64,000 bases of DNA from Selenomonadaceae bacterium (GTDB taxonomy: Bacteria; Bacillota; Negativicutes; Selenomonadales; Selenomonadaceae): positions 62,001 to 126,000 of the forward strand of contig JAILRS010000010.1 in the NCBI GenBank assembly GCA_024698045.1. Direction: 5' to 3'. The position numbers were made by a program, and so were the translations under genes. Positions 26,184 to 34,447 of the stretch are shown here, piece by piece; the first letter of the stretch is position 1, and every line of letters starts with the position of its first letter. The notes beneath the pieces are model-generated. The model did no database searches, was not told where the DNA came from, and worked only from the letters and a program-made list of their open reading frames with translations.

Positions 26184-27626
26184 TTACTTGAAGGGAAATT
26201 TACCGCCCAATTGTCCGAGTAAGCCGCTGATATTCGGCAGCGACGGCATTTTCGCTGTAATATTCTTCCCTTTTTTTGTTTTTCCTTTTTTGCCCTTACT
26301 TTTTTTTGAAGCTTGCTGCTGATTTTGTTCGGCACGGAATCGGCGCATCATTTTACGCATCTCCTCAAATTGTTTGAGGAGTTTATTAACATCCGCAACC
26401 TTTGTGCCCGAACCGAGCGCGATACGTTTGCGGCGTTTGGCATCGATAATACTTGTGTCCGTTCGTTCTTTCGGCGTCATGGATAAGATAATCGCTTCCA
26501 TGTGCTTTACTTCTTTGCCGTCTAAATCCAAATCGACGCCCGTCAATTTTTTCTTAAGACCGCCCAAACCCGGAACCATTCCGAGTAAATCATTAAGCGA
26601 ACCGAGTTTTTTTACCTGCTGAAGTTGTTCAAGAAAGTCTTGCAGAGTAAATTCGTCCGCCTTGATTTTCTTAACCATCTTCTCGGCGGTTTTCGCGTCG
26701 ATTGTCGATTGTGCTTTCTCAATCAGCGAAAGGACATCGCCCATGCCTAAAATTCGACTTGCCATGCGATCGGGGTGGAAAATTTCCAATGCCTCAATCT
26801 TTTCGCCCATGCCTACGAATTTTATCGGGCAACCTGTCGCAGCCTTGATTGACAGTGCCGCACCGCCTCGGGCATCGCCATCCAATTTCGTCAAGACAAC
26901 GCCGTCAACTCCCAAAGTATTATGGAAAGTCTCGGCGACATTTACTGCCTCTTGACCTATCATTGAATCGACTACCAACAATATTTCATGCGGCTTGACA
27001 GTCGCCTTGATATCTTTGAGCTCCTGCATCAATTTTTCGTCGACTTGCAAGCGTCCCGCGGTATCAATGATAAGAACATCACGCGCATGTTTATCGGCAA
27101 ATTTTATGGAGTCTTTGGCGATTTGTACGGCATCTTGTACATCTTCCGTGAAGACCGGTACATCTGCCTGTTCGCCTATTACCTGTAACTGTTTAATAGC
27201 CGCAGGACGATAAATATCCGCGGCAACCAGCGCAGGACGTTTGCCCTGACGTTTCATTTGCAAAGCGAGTTTTGCCGCCGAAGTGGTTTTACCCGAACCT
27301 TGCAGACCGACCATCAAAATAATCGTCGGCGGTCGTGAAGAAATATTAATCTTAGCCGCCTTACCGCCCATGAGATTCGCAAGTTCTTCGTCAACTATTT
27401 TTATGACGGATTGCGCAGGCGTAAGATTGCTGAGAATTTCCGTACCTAAAGCGCGTTCCTTGACTTTCTTTTCAAAGTCGCGCACGATTTTATAATTGAC
27501 GTCGGCAGCGAGGAGCGACATGCGTACATCTTTGAGAGCCTTTGTAATATCTTCGTCGGTTAATTTCCCGTGACCGCGTAATTTACGAAAAGCCTCTTGA
27601 ATTCCCTGTGATAAATCCTCGAACAT
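26184..27626 (-). CDS. ffh: Signal recognition particle protein Ffh
   Basis: The SRP54 GTPase that targets nascent membrane proteins to FtsY and the Sec translocon. It has 480 residues: an N domain (MFEDLSQGIQEAFRKLRGHG), a G domain with GLQGSGKTTSAAKLA, DTAGRLQVDE and TKLDGDARGG, and a methionine-rich M domain with LGMVPGLGGL and RIALGSGTKVADVNKLLKQF. The C-terminal tail is unusually basic (KKSKGKKGKTKKGKN). rpsP follows 77 bases downstream. Confidence 0.97.
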   Translation of the reverse strand: MFEDLSQGIQEAFRKLRGHGKLTDEDITKALKDVRMSLLAADVNYKIVRDFEKKVKERALGTEILSNLTPAQSVIKIVDEELANLMGGKAAKINISSRPPTIILMVGLQGSGKTTSAAKLALQMKRQGKRPALVAADIYRPAAIKQLQVIGEQADVPVFTEDVQDAVQIAKDSIKFADKHARDVLIIDTAGRLQVDEKLMQELKDIKATVKPHEILLVVDSMIGQEAVNVAETFHNTLGVDGVVLTKLDGDARGGAALSIKAATGCPIKFVGMGEKIEALEIFHPDRMASRILGMGDVLSLIEKAQSTIDAKTAEKMVKKIKADEFTLQDFLEQLQQVKKLGSLNDLLGMVPGLGGLKKKLTGVDLDLDGKEVKHMEAIILSMTPKERTDTSIIDAKRRKRIALGSGTKVADVNKLLKQFEEMRKMMRRFRAEQNQQQASKKSKGKKGKTKKGKNITAKMPSLPNISGLLGQLGGKFPFK

Positions 27627-27685
27627 TATATTGCCCCTGTCAAAATAATAGGCACTCCCTTAGGCAGTGCCGTAATTTACAATAG

Positions 27686-27759
27686 TGGAGGCGGCACCCA
27701 GAATCGGACTGGGGATAGAGGTTTTGCAGACCTCGGCCTTACCACTTGGCTATGCCGCC
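27686..27759 (-). tRNA. tRNA-Cys(GCA)
   Basis: A 74-base gene with encoded CCA. The acceptor GGCGGCA / TGCCGCC has discriminator U, the anticodon loop TCTGCAAAA gives GCA, and the T-loop reads CCGATTCTGG. Confidence 0.95.
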
Positions 27760-27862
27760 GCGTTGACTTTTTCGTCAACACCGAGGATTATAAACGCTAA
27801 AATTTAACAAGTCAAGTATTTTCTGATAAACAGTGTCGCAAATATAAAAATCACGGGCTCAA

Positions 27863-29182
27863 TCAGAATCCGAACATACTTTTTACTCTGTCGCCGAAAG
27901 ATTTTTCCTGCGCATTGTCTGTGAATTTTCCTGCGGATTTTCCTGCGTTATATGCTTTGAGCCACTGCGGAAATTCGTTAAGTAACAGCGAGTAAAGTTT
28001 TTCATTGGGGACATTGCGAAAGTCATTGAGCGCGAAAAAATTCGTGTTGTCGACGTAACGCCCACTCAAATTGTCCAGCTCCTCGAGTAAACCGTAATGA
28101 GAACCGTCGACGCCGACGAATTGCCAAAAGATTGGCAGCTTAGACGCCTCGATTAAAAATTTTTTCAGCTTGGATTTCTCGGAAAAACCGCCGTCGCTGA
28201 TAAAAACCACGTACGCAGGAATTTTTGATGATTTATATTCCTCGACAATTTCCCTCATGACAATTAATTCATTGGTACTGCCGCCGATTCTGCTACGAAT
28301 ATCGCGCCAATCTTCCGGCACTGCCTGTTCGTAATTTTTCATGTTGACCGTCGGGCGACGTTCGCAGGAAGTCCCGAAATACCAAAAGTCAAGTTCGCCA
28401 TCGTCATCGAATTGAACTGCCACGGGCAAAATCTTGTTAACAATTTCCTGCACCGTACCGTTTTTGTAATTGGTATTCATCGAGCCGGAAATATCCATGA
28501 CGAGCGCGACACGGGCTACAACTTCCTGCAAGTTACGCTTTTCCAATTCGACTTTGAGCGGCTTGACCAACGAAATTAATTTTGGTGCACCGTCCTGAAT
28601 TTTTTTCTCGAGCGAAATTTTTTTAGGTGCGGACGTCGACTCTTGTTGCGGTTGTGAAATTTTTTCGGGCGCGTCGTCATCTTCCTGCGTACCGCCGTAA
28701 AATTCGAGCAAAGTCGACAAACCGCCGTCAAATCCTCTGGCAACCACATTAAATCGCCAGCCGTCTTTACGATAAATTTCAAGCGAAGTGATTGCCTTTT
28801 CTTCTGCGAAATCATTGCCGACGAATTGCGCGGAAAGTTTATCGCCGATTGTGAAATTATGCGTGGAAATTTCTTTCATTGTGCCGTCGCCGTCTATCGA
28901 GCAAGTAAAGACCAGCTTTTGAATTTCCTGCGGCAGAGCGTTCAGATTGATTGTGAACGTCATGCCCGACTGATTTTGTTCGGCGATAATTTCATTTGAC
29001 GGCGAACGAAGTTGATTGTAAAAAATCATGTATTCGTCGGCGAAAAGTTTATCGTCGGCATTCACGCAAAAGCAACTATAATCGTAAACCGCCGCGCCCT
29101 GTGTCTGCAAAGTTATCGTCAGCGGTTTGGTTACGTCTAAATATTTTTCAAGCTTATTGCGCATTCCTCTGTTAAGAATCAT
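27863..29182 (-). CDS. TerD-domain and von Willebrand A-domain protein (TerF-like)
   Basis: 439 residues. Residues about 1-175 form a TerD-like stress domain (Asp-rich calcium-binding pattern DYSCFCVNADDKLF and FTCSIDGDGTMKEI). A Pro/Glu/Lys linker follows to about residue 205. The C-terminal half is a vWA domain with the MIDAS motif DISGSMNTNYKNG and the later SRIGGSTNE and FISDGGF. This order is that of TerF-type proteins in tellurite and stress operons. No terA-E, terC or companion ATP-grasp genes are present. GGGAGGAA precedes the ATG. Its role here is unknown, possibly envelope or phage stress. Confidence 0.8.
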   Translation of the reverse strand: MILNRGMRNKLEKYLDVTKPLTITLQTQGAAVYDYSCFCVNADDKLFADEYMIFYNQLRSPSNEIIAEQNQSGMTFTINLNALPQEIQKLVFTCSIDGDGTMKEISTHNFTIGDKLSAQFVGNDFAEEKAITSLEIYRKDGWRFNVVARGFDGGLSTLLEFYGGTQEDDDAPEKISQPQQESTSAPKKISLEKKIQDGAPKLISLVKPLKVELEKRNLQEVVARVALVMDISGSMNTNYKNGTVQEIVNKILPVAVQFDDDGELDFWYFGTSCERRPTVNMKNYEQAVPEDWRDIRSRIGGSTNELIVMREIVEEYKSSKIPAYVVFISDGGFSEKSKLKKFLIEASKLPIFWQFVGVDGSHYGLLEELDNLSGRYVDNTNFFALNDFRNVPNEKLYSLLLNEFPQWLKAYNAGKSAGKFTDNAQEKSFGDRVKSMFGF

Positions 29183-29288
29183 TTCAAATTCCTCCCGTTA
29201 ATTTTGGTTGACGGAAATTTTTTATCACAGCACGTGTACAAAAATTTGAACCCTTAAAATTTTTTATCGGATTATAATTTTACTCAAA

Positions 29289-29317
29289 TTGACAGTCGTT
29301 AATCCGTAATATAAAAT
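29289..29317 (+). promoter_or_regulatory. Promoter of the small secreted protein gene
   Basis: TTGACA (29289-29294), a 17-base spacer and TAAAAT (29312-29317), 33 bases before the ATG. Confidence 0.7.
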
Positions 29318-29349
29318 CTTCAAAAAGGTTTGACAAGGAGGTATCAGCG

Positions 29350-29658
29350 ATGAAAAAATTTTTAGTCGCACTGATTGCAGCCGGCACACTGATTTTCTCG
29401 GGACAATCGGCAACCGAAGCCGCCACGGAAAATTTGAACGGATTCACTGCGCAGAATGTCGAAACTCAAGAACTGGGTAAATGGGCGCATTTCAGAGACA
29501 AATATATTTTAGGTCGCGAAACGGAAAACGAACGCCGCGATCGCAGAGAATGGGAGCGTAGACATCACTATTACGATGATTATAATGCGCCACGCAGAGG
29601 ATATTATCCGCCGCCTCCTCCGCCTCATCGTCCTTATCATCATAATCGTCATTGGTAA
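29350..29658 (+). CDS. Small secreted proline/histidine/arginine-rich protein
   Basis: 102 residues: a signal peptide (MKKFLVALIAAGTLIFSGQSATEA), then a charged part with ERRDRREWERRHHYYDD and a C-terminal tail of proline, tyrosine and histidine (YYPPPPPPHRPYHHNRHW). The His-rich tail could bind metal. No family is recognised. AAGGAGG precedes the ATG. It has its own consensus promoter and terminator, supporting a real gene. Confidence 0.75.
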   Translation: MKKFLVALIAAGTLIFSGQSATEAATENLNGFTAQNVETQELGKWAHFRDKYILGRETENERRDRREWERRHHYYDDYNAPRRGYYPPPPPPHRPYHHNRHW

Positions 29659-29678
29659 TATCTCAAATAAAAATAACG

Positions 29679-29709
29679 AGCCTCTTCCTGTTTCGGAAGG
29701 GGCTTTTGT
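29679..29709 (+). terminator. Terminator after the small secreted protein gene
   Basis: A stem AGCCTCTTCC / GGAAGGGGCT (one wobble) with a 6-base loop, then TTTTGTT. Confidence 0.75.
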
Positions 29710-29776
29710 TGAGTATTGAACTTTGCAAAGTGTTAAAATAAAATTCACGTCAAAAATATTTCGGAAGGTGATTGAT

Positions 29777-30544
29777 ATGACGGAAAAATTTTTATTGGAA
29801 ATATTACGCGGCTACAAATCGGGCGACATGACCGAACAAGAAACTTTATCGCGACTAAAAAATTATTCTGCGGATGCCGTTGAAAATTTGGGATTTGCAA
29901 CGATAGATTACGGGCGCGAATTGCGGCAAGGTTTTCCCGAAGTTGTTTACGCTGCCGGCAAGACCAACGAGCAACTTAAAATCATATTTAAAAATCTCTA
30001 CGACAGGAGTAACGGCAATTTGATAGCAAGTCGAGCAAGCCGCGAACAATTTGATTTTCTGCGTGATGAAATACCTGCGGCGAAATACGACGAGACCGCC
30101 CGAATGATTTACGTCGACCGTGACAAAACTCTTGAGCGCGACGAGAACAAAAAAATTTTGGTCGTGACCGCCGGCACGAGTGATATACCCGTCGCCGAGG
30201 AGGCGCGATTGACTGCTTACCTTTGGGGCAATGCCGTCGGCACATGCTACGATTGTGGCGTCGCAGGTATTCATAGATTATTCGCGCACATTGATGAAAT
30301 TACTTCGGCGAACGTGATAATCGTGGTGGCAGGTATGGAAGGAGCACTTGCCAGCGTCGTCGGCGGATTGACTGCCCGTCCCGTTATCGCCGTCCCAACA
30401 AGTATCGGTTACGGAGCTTCTTTTAACGGCTTGGCGGCTCTTTTGGCTATGCTTAACAGTTGTGCGGCAGGTGTCAGCGTCGTTAATATCGATAACGGAT
30501 TCGGCGCAGGTGTACTTGCCGCAAAAATAAACGCCGTACGTTGA
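29777..30544 (+). CDS. larB: Nickel-pincer cofactor biosynthesis protein LarB
   Basis: 255 residues. LarB carboxylates and hydrolyses nicotinic acid adenine dinucleotide to make the pyridinium-3,5-biscarboxylate mononucleotide used for the nickel-pincer cofactor of lactate racemase-type enzymes. Family marks are the PurE-like domain with VVTAGTSDIPVAEEA, DCGVAGIHRL, VAGMEGALASVVGGL and VPTSIGYGASFNGLAALL. ATG at 29777 follows GGAAGGTG; the frame upstream lacks a ribosome site. larC and larE are not adjacent. Confidence 0.9.
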   Translation: MTEKFLLEILRGYKSGDMTEQETLSRLKNYSADAVENLGFATIDYGRELRQGFPEVVYAAGKTNEQLKIIFKNLYDRSNGNLIASRASREQFDFLRDEIPAAKYDETARMIYVDRDKTLERDENKKILVVTAGTSDIPVAEEARLTAYLWGNAVGTCYDCGVAGIHRLFAHIDEITSANVIIVVAGMEGALASVVGGLTARPVIAVPTSIGYGASFNGLAALLAMLNSCAAGVSVVNIDNGFGAGVLAAKINAVR

Positions 30545-30565
30545 ATAACCGAAATAAATTGCCGC

Positions 30566-30683
30566 GGCAACGTGACGTTGCATCCAATTGTCGCGCCGAA
30601 GGTCTCGACAACCAAAGTAAATAACCGCGACGAAAAATATAACAAGCTGACTTTGAACACTTTTGTTAATCGTACGAAAGGAG
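30566..30683 (+). repeat. Intergenic repeat family, copy B (short form)
   Basis: Core GGCAACGTGACGTTGCATCC (30566-30585), then ATTGTCGCGCC, TCGACAACCAAAGTAAATAACCG, CTGACTTTGAACACTTTTGTT and CGTACGAAAGGAG (ending 30683). It fits exactly between the larB stop and the stop of the converging condensation-domain gene. The left hairpin arm of copy A is reduced to a few bases. Confidence 0.75.
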
Positions 30684-30686
30684 CGT

Positions 30687-32519
30687 TTACGATTGCAGCC
30701 AAAGTAATTGCCAACGCTCCATTTCACTCAGAGCATAACTCAACACCGACATCGATACTTCGGAATTTTTTCTGATTGCGTTTACTAATACATCATGCGG
30801 AATTGCCAATAGCTGCGCACTTTCGGTCAAAACTCCTGCGGAAAGTACCAACTTTTGTTTCTTGAGTAAATAAGTCGGATTGACGAAAGCATTTTTCTTA
30901 ACGATATCGATAGGATTATACCAGCCACTACCGTCATCAATATTGCGCGACAATTGTCCGTCGACCACAAAGAAAAATTTCTCCTTGAGTAAATCGCCCG
31001 ATAATCTGTCGCCTGCGTAGTAAGTGAGAAGTTCCGCGGTATTTTCAAACAGTTTAATCGTGCCGCTCGTTCTACCTTGCAAGACATGCAGTTGCGACAG
31101 AAAATCACGAATCTTTTTGTGTATATCTTCCTCGGGTTTACTCTCGACCTCCAAATAATCGACACGTTGTTTCAGCAACGCAAAGAAGTCGGGATATTTC
31201 GCATTCCATTCAAGAATCATTTGCTTGAGAACTATTTCATAGATGGCACAAATTTTCTCGATGGACTCGGTGGCAAATTGATGTTCGTTGTAGAGGAAAG
31301 TCAGCGACAAAAATTTTTCGGAGTAACGGAAGTAAATACCCAAGTTCATGCCCTGGGCATCCCACGAATTGCGGAAAATAACTTTGCCGTGTTCGTCGGC
31401 AGGGGTCTCGTTATATTTCAACTCGTTTGACTGAAATTCTCTGAAGCTGAGGAAATGATCGAAATTCTTTTTGTCGTGCCCGATTAATTTATCCAAAGCA
31501 GACCAATCAACCGAAGTGTAAGGTTGAGAAGTAACAAGATTCATGAATTGTTTGCGGACAACTTTTTCGACGGTTAAATCGGTATGACCGGACAAACACA
31601 CGGGAATTAAACTGAAGGAAGTATTATCGCTCCTGTTGTCGTTTATGATTTGACAGAACATGATATCCGAACGTTTGTTGAAAAGTTGTAACATGAACCC
31701 CCAAGCGGTTTGGAGAAAAGCCATGAGCATGACACGATTGGATTGCGAGAAATTACGCAAATCGGAAAGGATATCCATCGGGACATTCATATAGTAAGAT
31801 TTTTGGGAATATACTCCCAACGATTCACGCCCAAAGGGCAAAGTTGCGGGCGACGGCGCAGATTTCAAAATTTTAGCCCAATATTCTGCGGCGACGTCTT
31901 TTTTTGCGTAGAAAACGTCACCGATAGAAAAATCGGATTTCGGTTCAACCTCAATGCCCAAAACATCCGCGAAAAATTTTTCGGCGTCAAAAGCATCGGC
32001 GATAACTTGAGCAATCGTCAAAAGCAAAGCAAATTCATTCGAACTCGTTCTGTATACGGCGAAACGCATTAAGGATTCGCGTTTCAAATCGGCATCGCGA
32101 CGCATATCCGCCAACATAATTTTCCTGAAGTTATCATCCAAATCTTCTTTGGGTAAAAGCGTGAGATTGCGGAAAATAATTTCGGGTTTGACAGAACCTA
32201 CGGGACGGACAACTTTGAGCGTACGTGTACCCACATCACAGAAATTCACGCGCAGATTTTGATTTTCGTTGAGCATACGATTTACGGCAAGATTAAATTT
32301 TAACGGATTGAGATCGCCGCGAATTTTGTACAGCGTTTGCAAAAAGAAATGTGGCGACAGAAAATTTTTGTACTCAAAGAAATTTTTTTCGTTTGTGGTC
32401 AAATCTAAGATGTCGTCAAGTTTATTGGGGTTATAGCCCTTCAAGTCGTAAAATTGTCTGCCGTAATTACTTTCCAGAATTTTAATTTCGTCCTCTGTTA
32501 GTTTCAAATTTTTTTTCAT
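30687..32519 (-). CDS. Condensation-like domain fused to cNMP-binding-like domain (paralogue 1)
   Basis: 610 residues. Residues about 30-440 follow the NRPS condensation-domain pattern: HFFLQTLYKIRGDLNPLKF...ENQNLRVNF (compare HEALRTRF), FLQTAWGFMLQLFNKRSDIMF (compare the core helix before the floor loop) and SWDAQGMNLGIYFRYSE near the end. The catalytic HHxxxDG is replaced by AQVIADAF, so the acyl-transfer His is missing. Residues about 500-590 resemble a cyclic-nucleotide-binding barrel (LTYYAGDRLSGDLLKEKFFFVVDGQL), without a helix-turn-helix and without the cAMP-binding Arg cassette. GGAGA precedes the ATG. It is the last gene of the GT2-ABC-paralogue 2-paralogue 1 run. Function unknown. 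Confidence 0.6.
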   Translation of the reverse strand: MKKNLKLTEDEIKILESNYGRQFYDLKGYNPNKLDDILDLTTNEKNFFEYKNFLSPHFFLQTLYKIRGDLNPLKFNLAVNRMLNENQNLRVNFCDVGTRTLKVVRPVGSVKPEIIFRNLTLLPKEDLDDNFRKIMLADMRRDADLKRESLMRFAVYRTSSNEFALLLTIAQVIADAFDAEKFFADVLGIEVEPKSDFSIGDVFYAKKDVAAEYWAKILKSAPSPATLPFGRESLGVYSQKSYYMNVPMDILSDLRNFSQSNRVMLMAFLQTAWGFMLQLFNKRSDIMFCQIINDNRSDNTSFSLIPVCLSGHTDLTVEKVVRKQFMNLVTSQPYTSVDWSALDKLIGHDKKNFDHFLSFREFQSNELKYNETPADEHGKVIFRNSWDAQGMNLGIYFRYSEKFLSLTFLYNEHQFATESIEKICAIYEIVLKQMILEWNAKYPDFFALLKQRVDYLEVESKPEEDIHKKIRDFLSQLHVLQGRTSGTIKLFENTAELLTYYAGDRLSGDLLKEKFFFVVDGQLSRNIDDGSGWYNPIDIVKKNAFVNPTYLLKKQKLVLSAGVLTESAQLLAIPHDVLVNAIRKNSEVSMSVLSYALSEMERWQLLWLQS

Positions 32520-32575
32520 GGCGCATCTCCTCTGTTAAAATTTATTGGCGACGAAAAATTTTGTCGCGCTTACCG

Positions 32576-34423
32576 TCAAGATTTAATGTAGAGTGAATGT
32601 CCGCGCTCGATTTCTTTCAACGCATAATTCAAAAGCGACATAGTCAATTCGGGATTTCTTTTCATTGCGTCGAGTAGTACGGCACGGGGAATAGTCAACA
32701 ATTCTGCCTGTTCGCTCAAGACACCTGCCGAAATTTTAATGCTTTGTTCCGCCAGTAAATATGTCGGATTGACGAAAGAATTTTTTTCGACGATATCGAT
32801 TGAATCATACCAGCCGTTACCGTCATCAATGTTACGCGAAAGTTGTCCGTCGACTACGAAGAAAAATTTTTCGCTAAGTAAATCGCTAGGCAATCTGTCA
32901 CCGGCGTAGTAAGTAACCAGTTCCGCACGATTTTCAAAAAGTCCCGCAGTACCACTGTTTTTACCTTGCAGGACAGGCAGTTGCGATAGAAAGTTGCGAA
33001 TTTTTTTGCGTGTATCTTCCGCGCTCTCTTCGTTCGAGGAATCCATGCGCTGATTTAATTTTGTCATGAATTCGGTATGAGTTGAATTTAAATCGACAAT
33101 CATCTGCTTGAGAACAGTTTCGTACATGGAAGAAATATTTTCTATGGTATCGGATAAAAATTGGTGCTCGTCGTAGATAAAAGTCATGTCAATCTTTTTT
33201 TCGCAGTATTGGAAGTAGACAGCCAGTTTCAAGCCCTCGGCATCCCACGAATTGCGGAAAATAACTTTGCCGTATTCATCGGCAGGTGTATCGTTGTAAT
33301 CCGCTTCGCCCGTCTGAAATTCTTTGAAGCAAAGGAAATGATCCAACTTCTTTTTTTCTTGAGTGTTTTCGCTGTACGAAGTAACCAAATCGACGAAAGT
33401 ACTCCAACTAACCGAACTGTAAGTCTGCGAAATGATAAACTGTCTGAATTGTTTGCGGACAATATCCTTTATCGCTAAATCTTTATCATCCGCCAAAGAA
33501 ATGGGAATGAAATTGAGAATGGTATTTTTATTGCCGCCGGTGTTCAAAGTTTGGAAGAACATAATATCCGAACGTTTGTTGAGGAGTTGTAACATAAAGC
33601 CCCAAGCCGTTTGCAGAAAAACCATAGTCATTAAACGATTGGATTGGAACAAATCGCGTAGGAAGGAAAGAATATCGGCAGGGACTTCCATATAAAAAAC
33701 TTTCTGGGAAAATATACCGGAAGATTCACGCTCTACGGGCAAAGTTGCCAACGGCGGCGCGACTTGCAAAAAGTTATTCCAATACTCTTTCACGGCGAAG
33801 GGATTGACGGGCGGCGCGGTATCTTTGGATACGGGAGTATTACTGTTATCTTCGGGAATGCCCAGAGCATCGGCGATAAATTTTCTTTCGTTGAAACTGT
33901 CGGCGATAACCTGCGCAACCGTAACCAGTAAAGCAAATTCATCTTCATCCGTCCTGCAGGCTGTGAAATGAATCAAACTATCGCGCTGCAAATCAACGTC
34001 GCGATGCATATCTTCAATCATCAATTTGCGAAAACTGTCTTCCAAATCTTCTTTGGCAATACGAGTGAAATTGCGGAAAACTATTTGCGGTTTGACAAAA
34101 CCTGCCGCGCGGACGACTTTAAGAATACGCGTACCCACGTCGCAGAAATTCACGCGCAGATTTTGATTTTCGTCGAGCATATTTTTTATGGCAATGCTGA
34201 ATTTTAACGGCTTGATTCTTCCGCGGATTTTGTACAGTGTTTGCAGGAAGAAATGTGGCGAGACAAAATTTTGTTTGGTGAACGATTTCCTTTCGGTCTC
34301 GTTCAATTCTAAAATGCCGTCAAGTTTGTTTGGATTGTAACCGGTCAAATCGCTAAACTGTTTGCCGTAAAGATTTTCCAAAATTTTCATTTCGTCTTCG
34401 GTAAGGTTCAATTCTTTTTTCAT
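32576..34423 (-). CDS. Condensation-like domain fused to cNMP-binding-like domain (paralogue 2)
   Basis: 615 residues, colinear with its downstream paralogue from the first residue (both start MKK-LTEDE-KIL) to the end, and clearly a tandem duplication. The same condensation-type landmarks are present (ENQNLRVNF, FLQTAWGFMLQLLNKRSDIMF, SWDAEGLKLAVYFQY), with the active-site motif degraded to AQVIADSF. The C-terminal cNMP-like barrel reads VTYYAGDRLPSDLLSEKFFFVVDGQL. The two ribosome-site regions are nearly identical (GGAGA-GCGCC-ATG type), as expected after duplication. It starts 24 bases after the ABC transporter stop. Confidence 0.6.
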   Translation of the reverse strand: MKKELNLTEDEMKILENLYGKQFSDLTGYNPNKLDGILELNETERKSFTKQNFVSPHFFLQTLYKIRGRIKPLKFSIAIKNMLDENQNLRVNFCDVGTRILKVVRAAGFVKPQIVFRNFTRIAKEDLEDSFRKLMIEDMHRDVDLQRDSLIHFTACRTDEDEFALLVTVAQVIADSFNERKFIADALGIPEDNSNTPVSKDTAPPVNPFAVKEYWNNFLQVAPPLATLPVERESSGIFSQKVFYMEVPADILSFLRDLFQSNRLMTMVFLQTAWGFMLQLLNKRSDIMFFQTLNTGGNKNTILNFIPISLADDKDLAIKDIVRKQFRQFIISQTYSSVSWSTFVDLVTSYSENTQEKKKLDHFLCFKEFQTGEADYNDTPADEYGKVIFRNSWDAEGLKLAVYFQYCEKKIDMTFIYDEHQFLSDTIENISSMYETVLKQMIVDLNSTHTEFMTKLNQRMDSSNEESAEDTRKKIRNFLSQLPVLQGKNSGTAGLFENRAELVTYYAGDRLPSDLLSEKFFFVVDGQLSRNIDDGNGWYDSIDIVEKNSFVNPTYLLAEQSIKISAGVLSEQAELLTIPRAVLLDAMKRNPELTMSLLNYALKEIERGHSLYIKS

Positions 34424-34447
34424 GGCGTATCTCTCCCGTTAAATTTT

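Noticed and set aside
30687..34423. Non-ribosomal peptide synthetase cluster
   Set aside because: There is no adenylation domain, carrier protein or thioesterase, and the condensation active site is lost in both genes.
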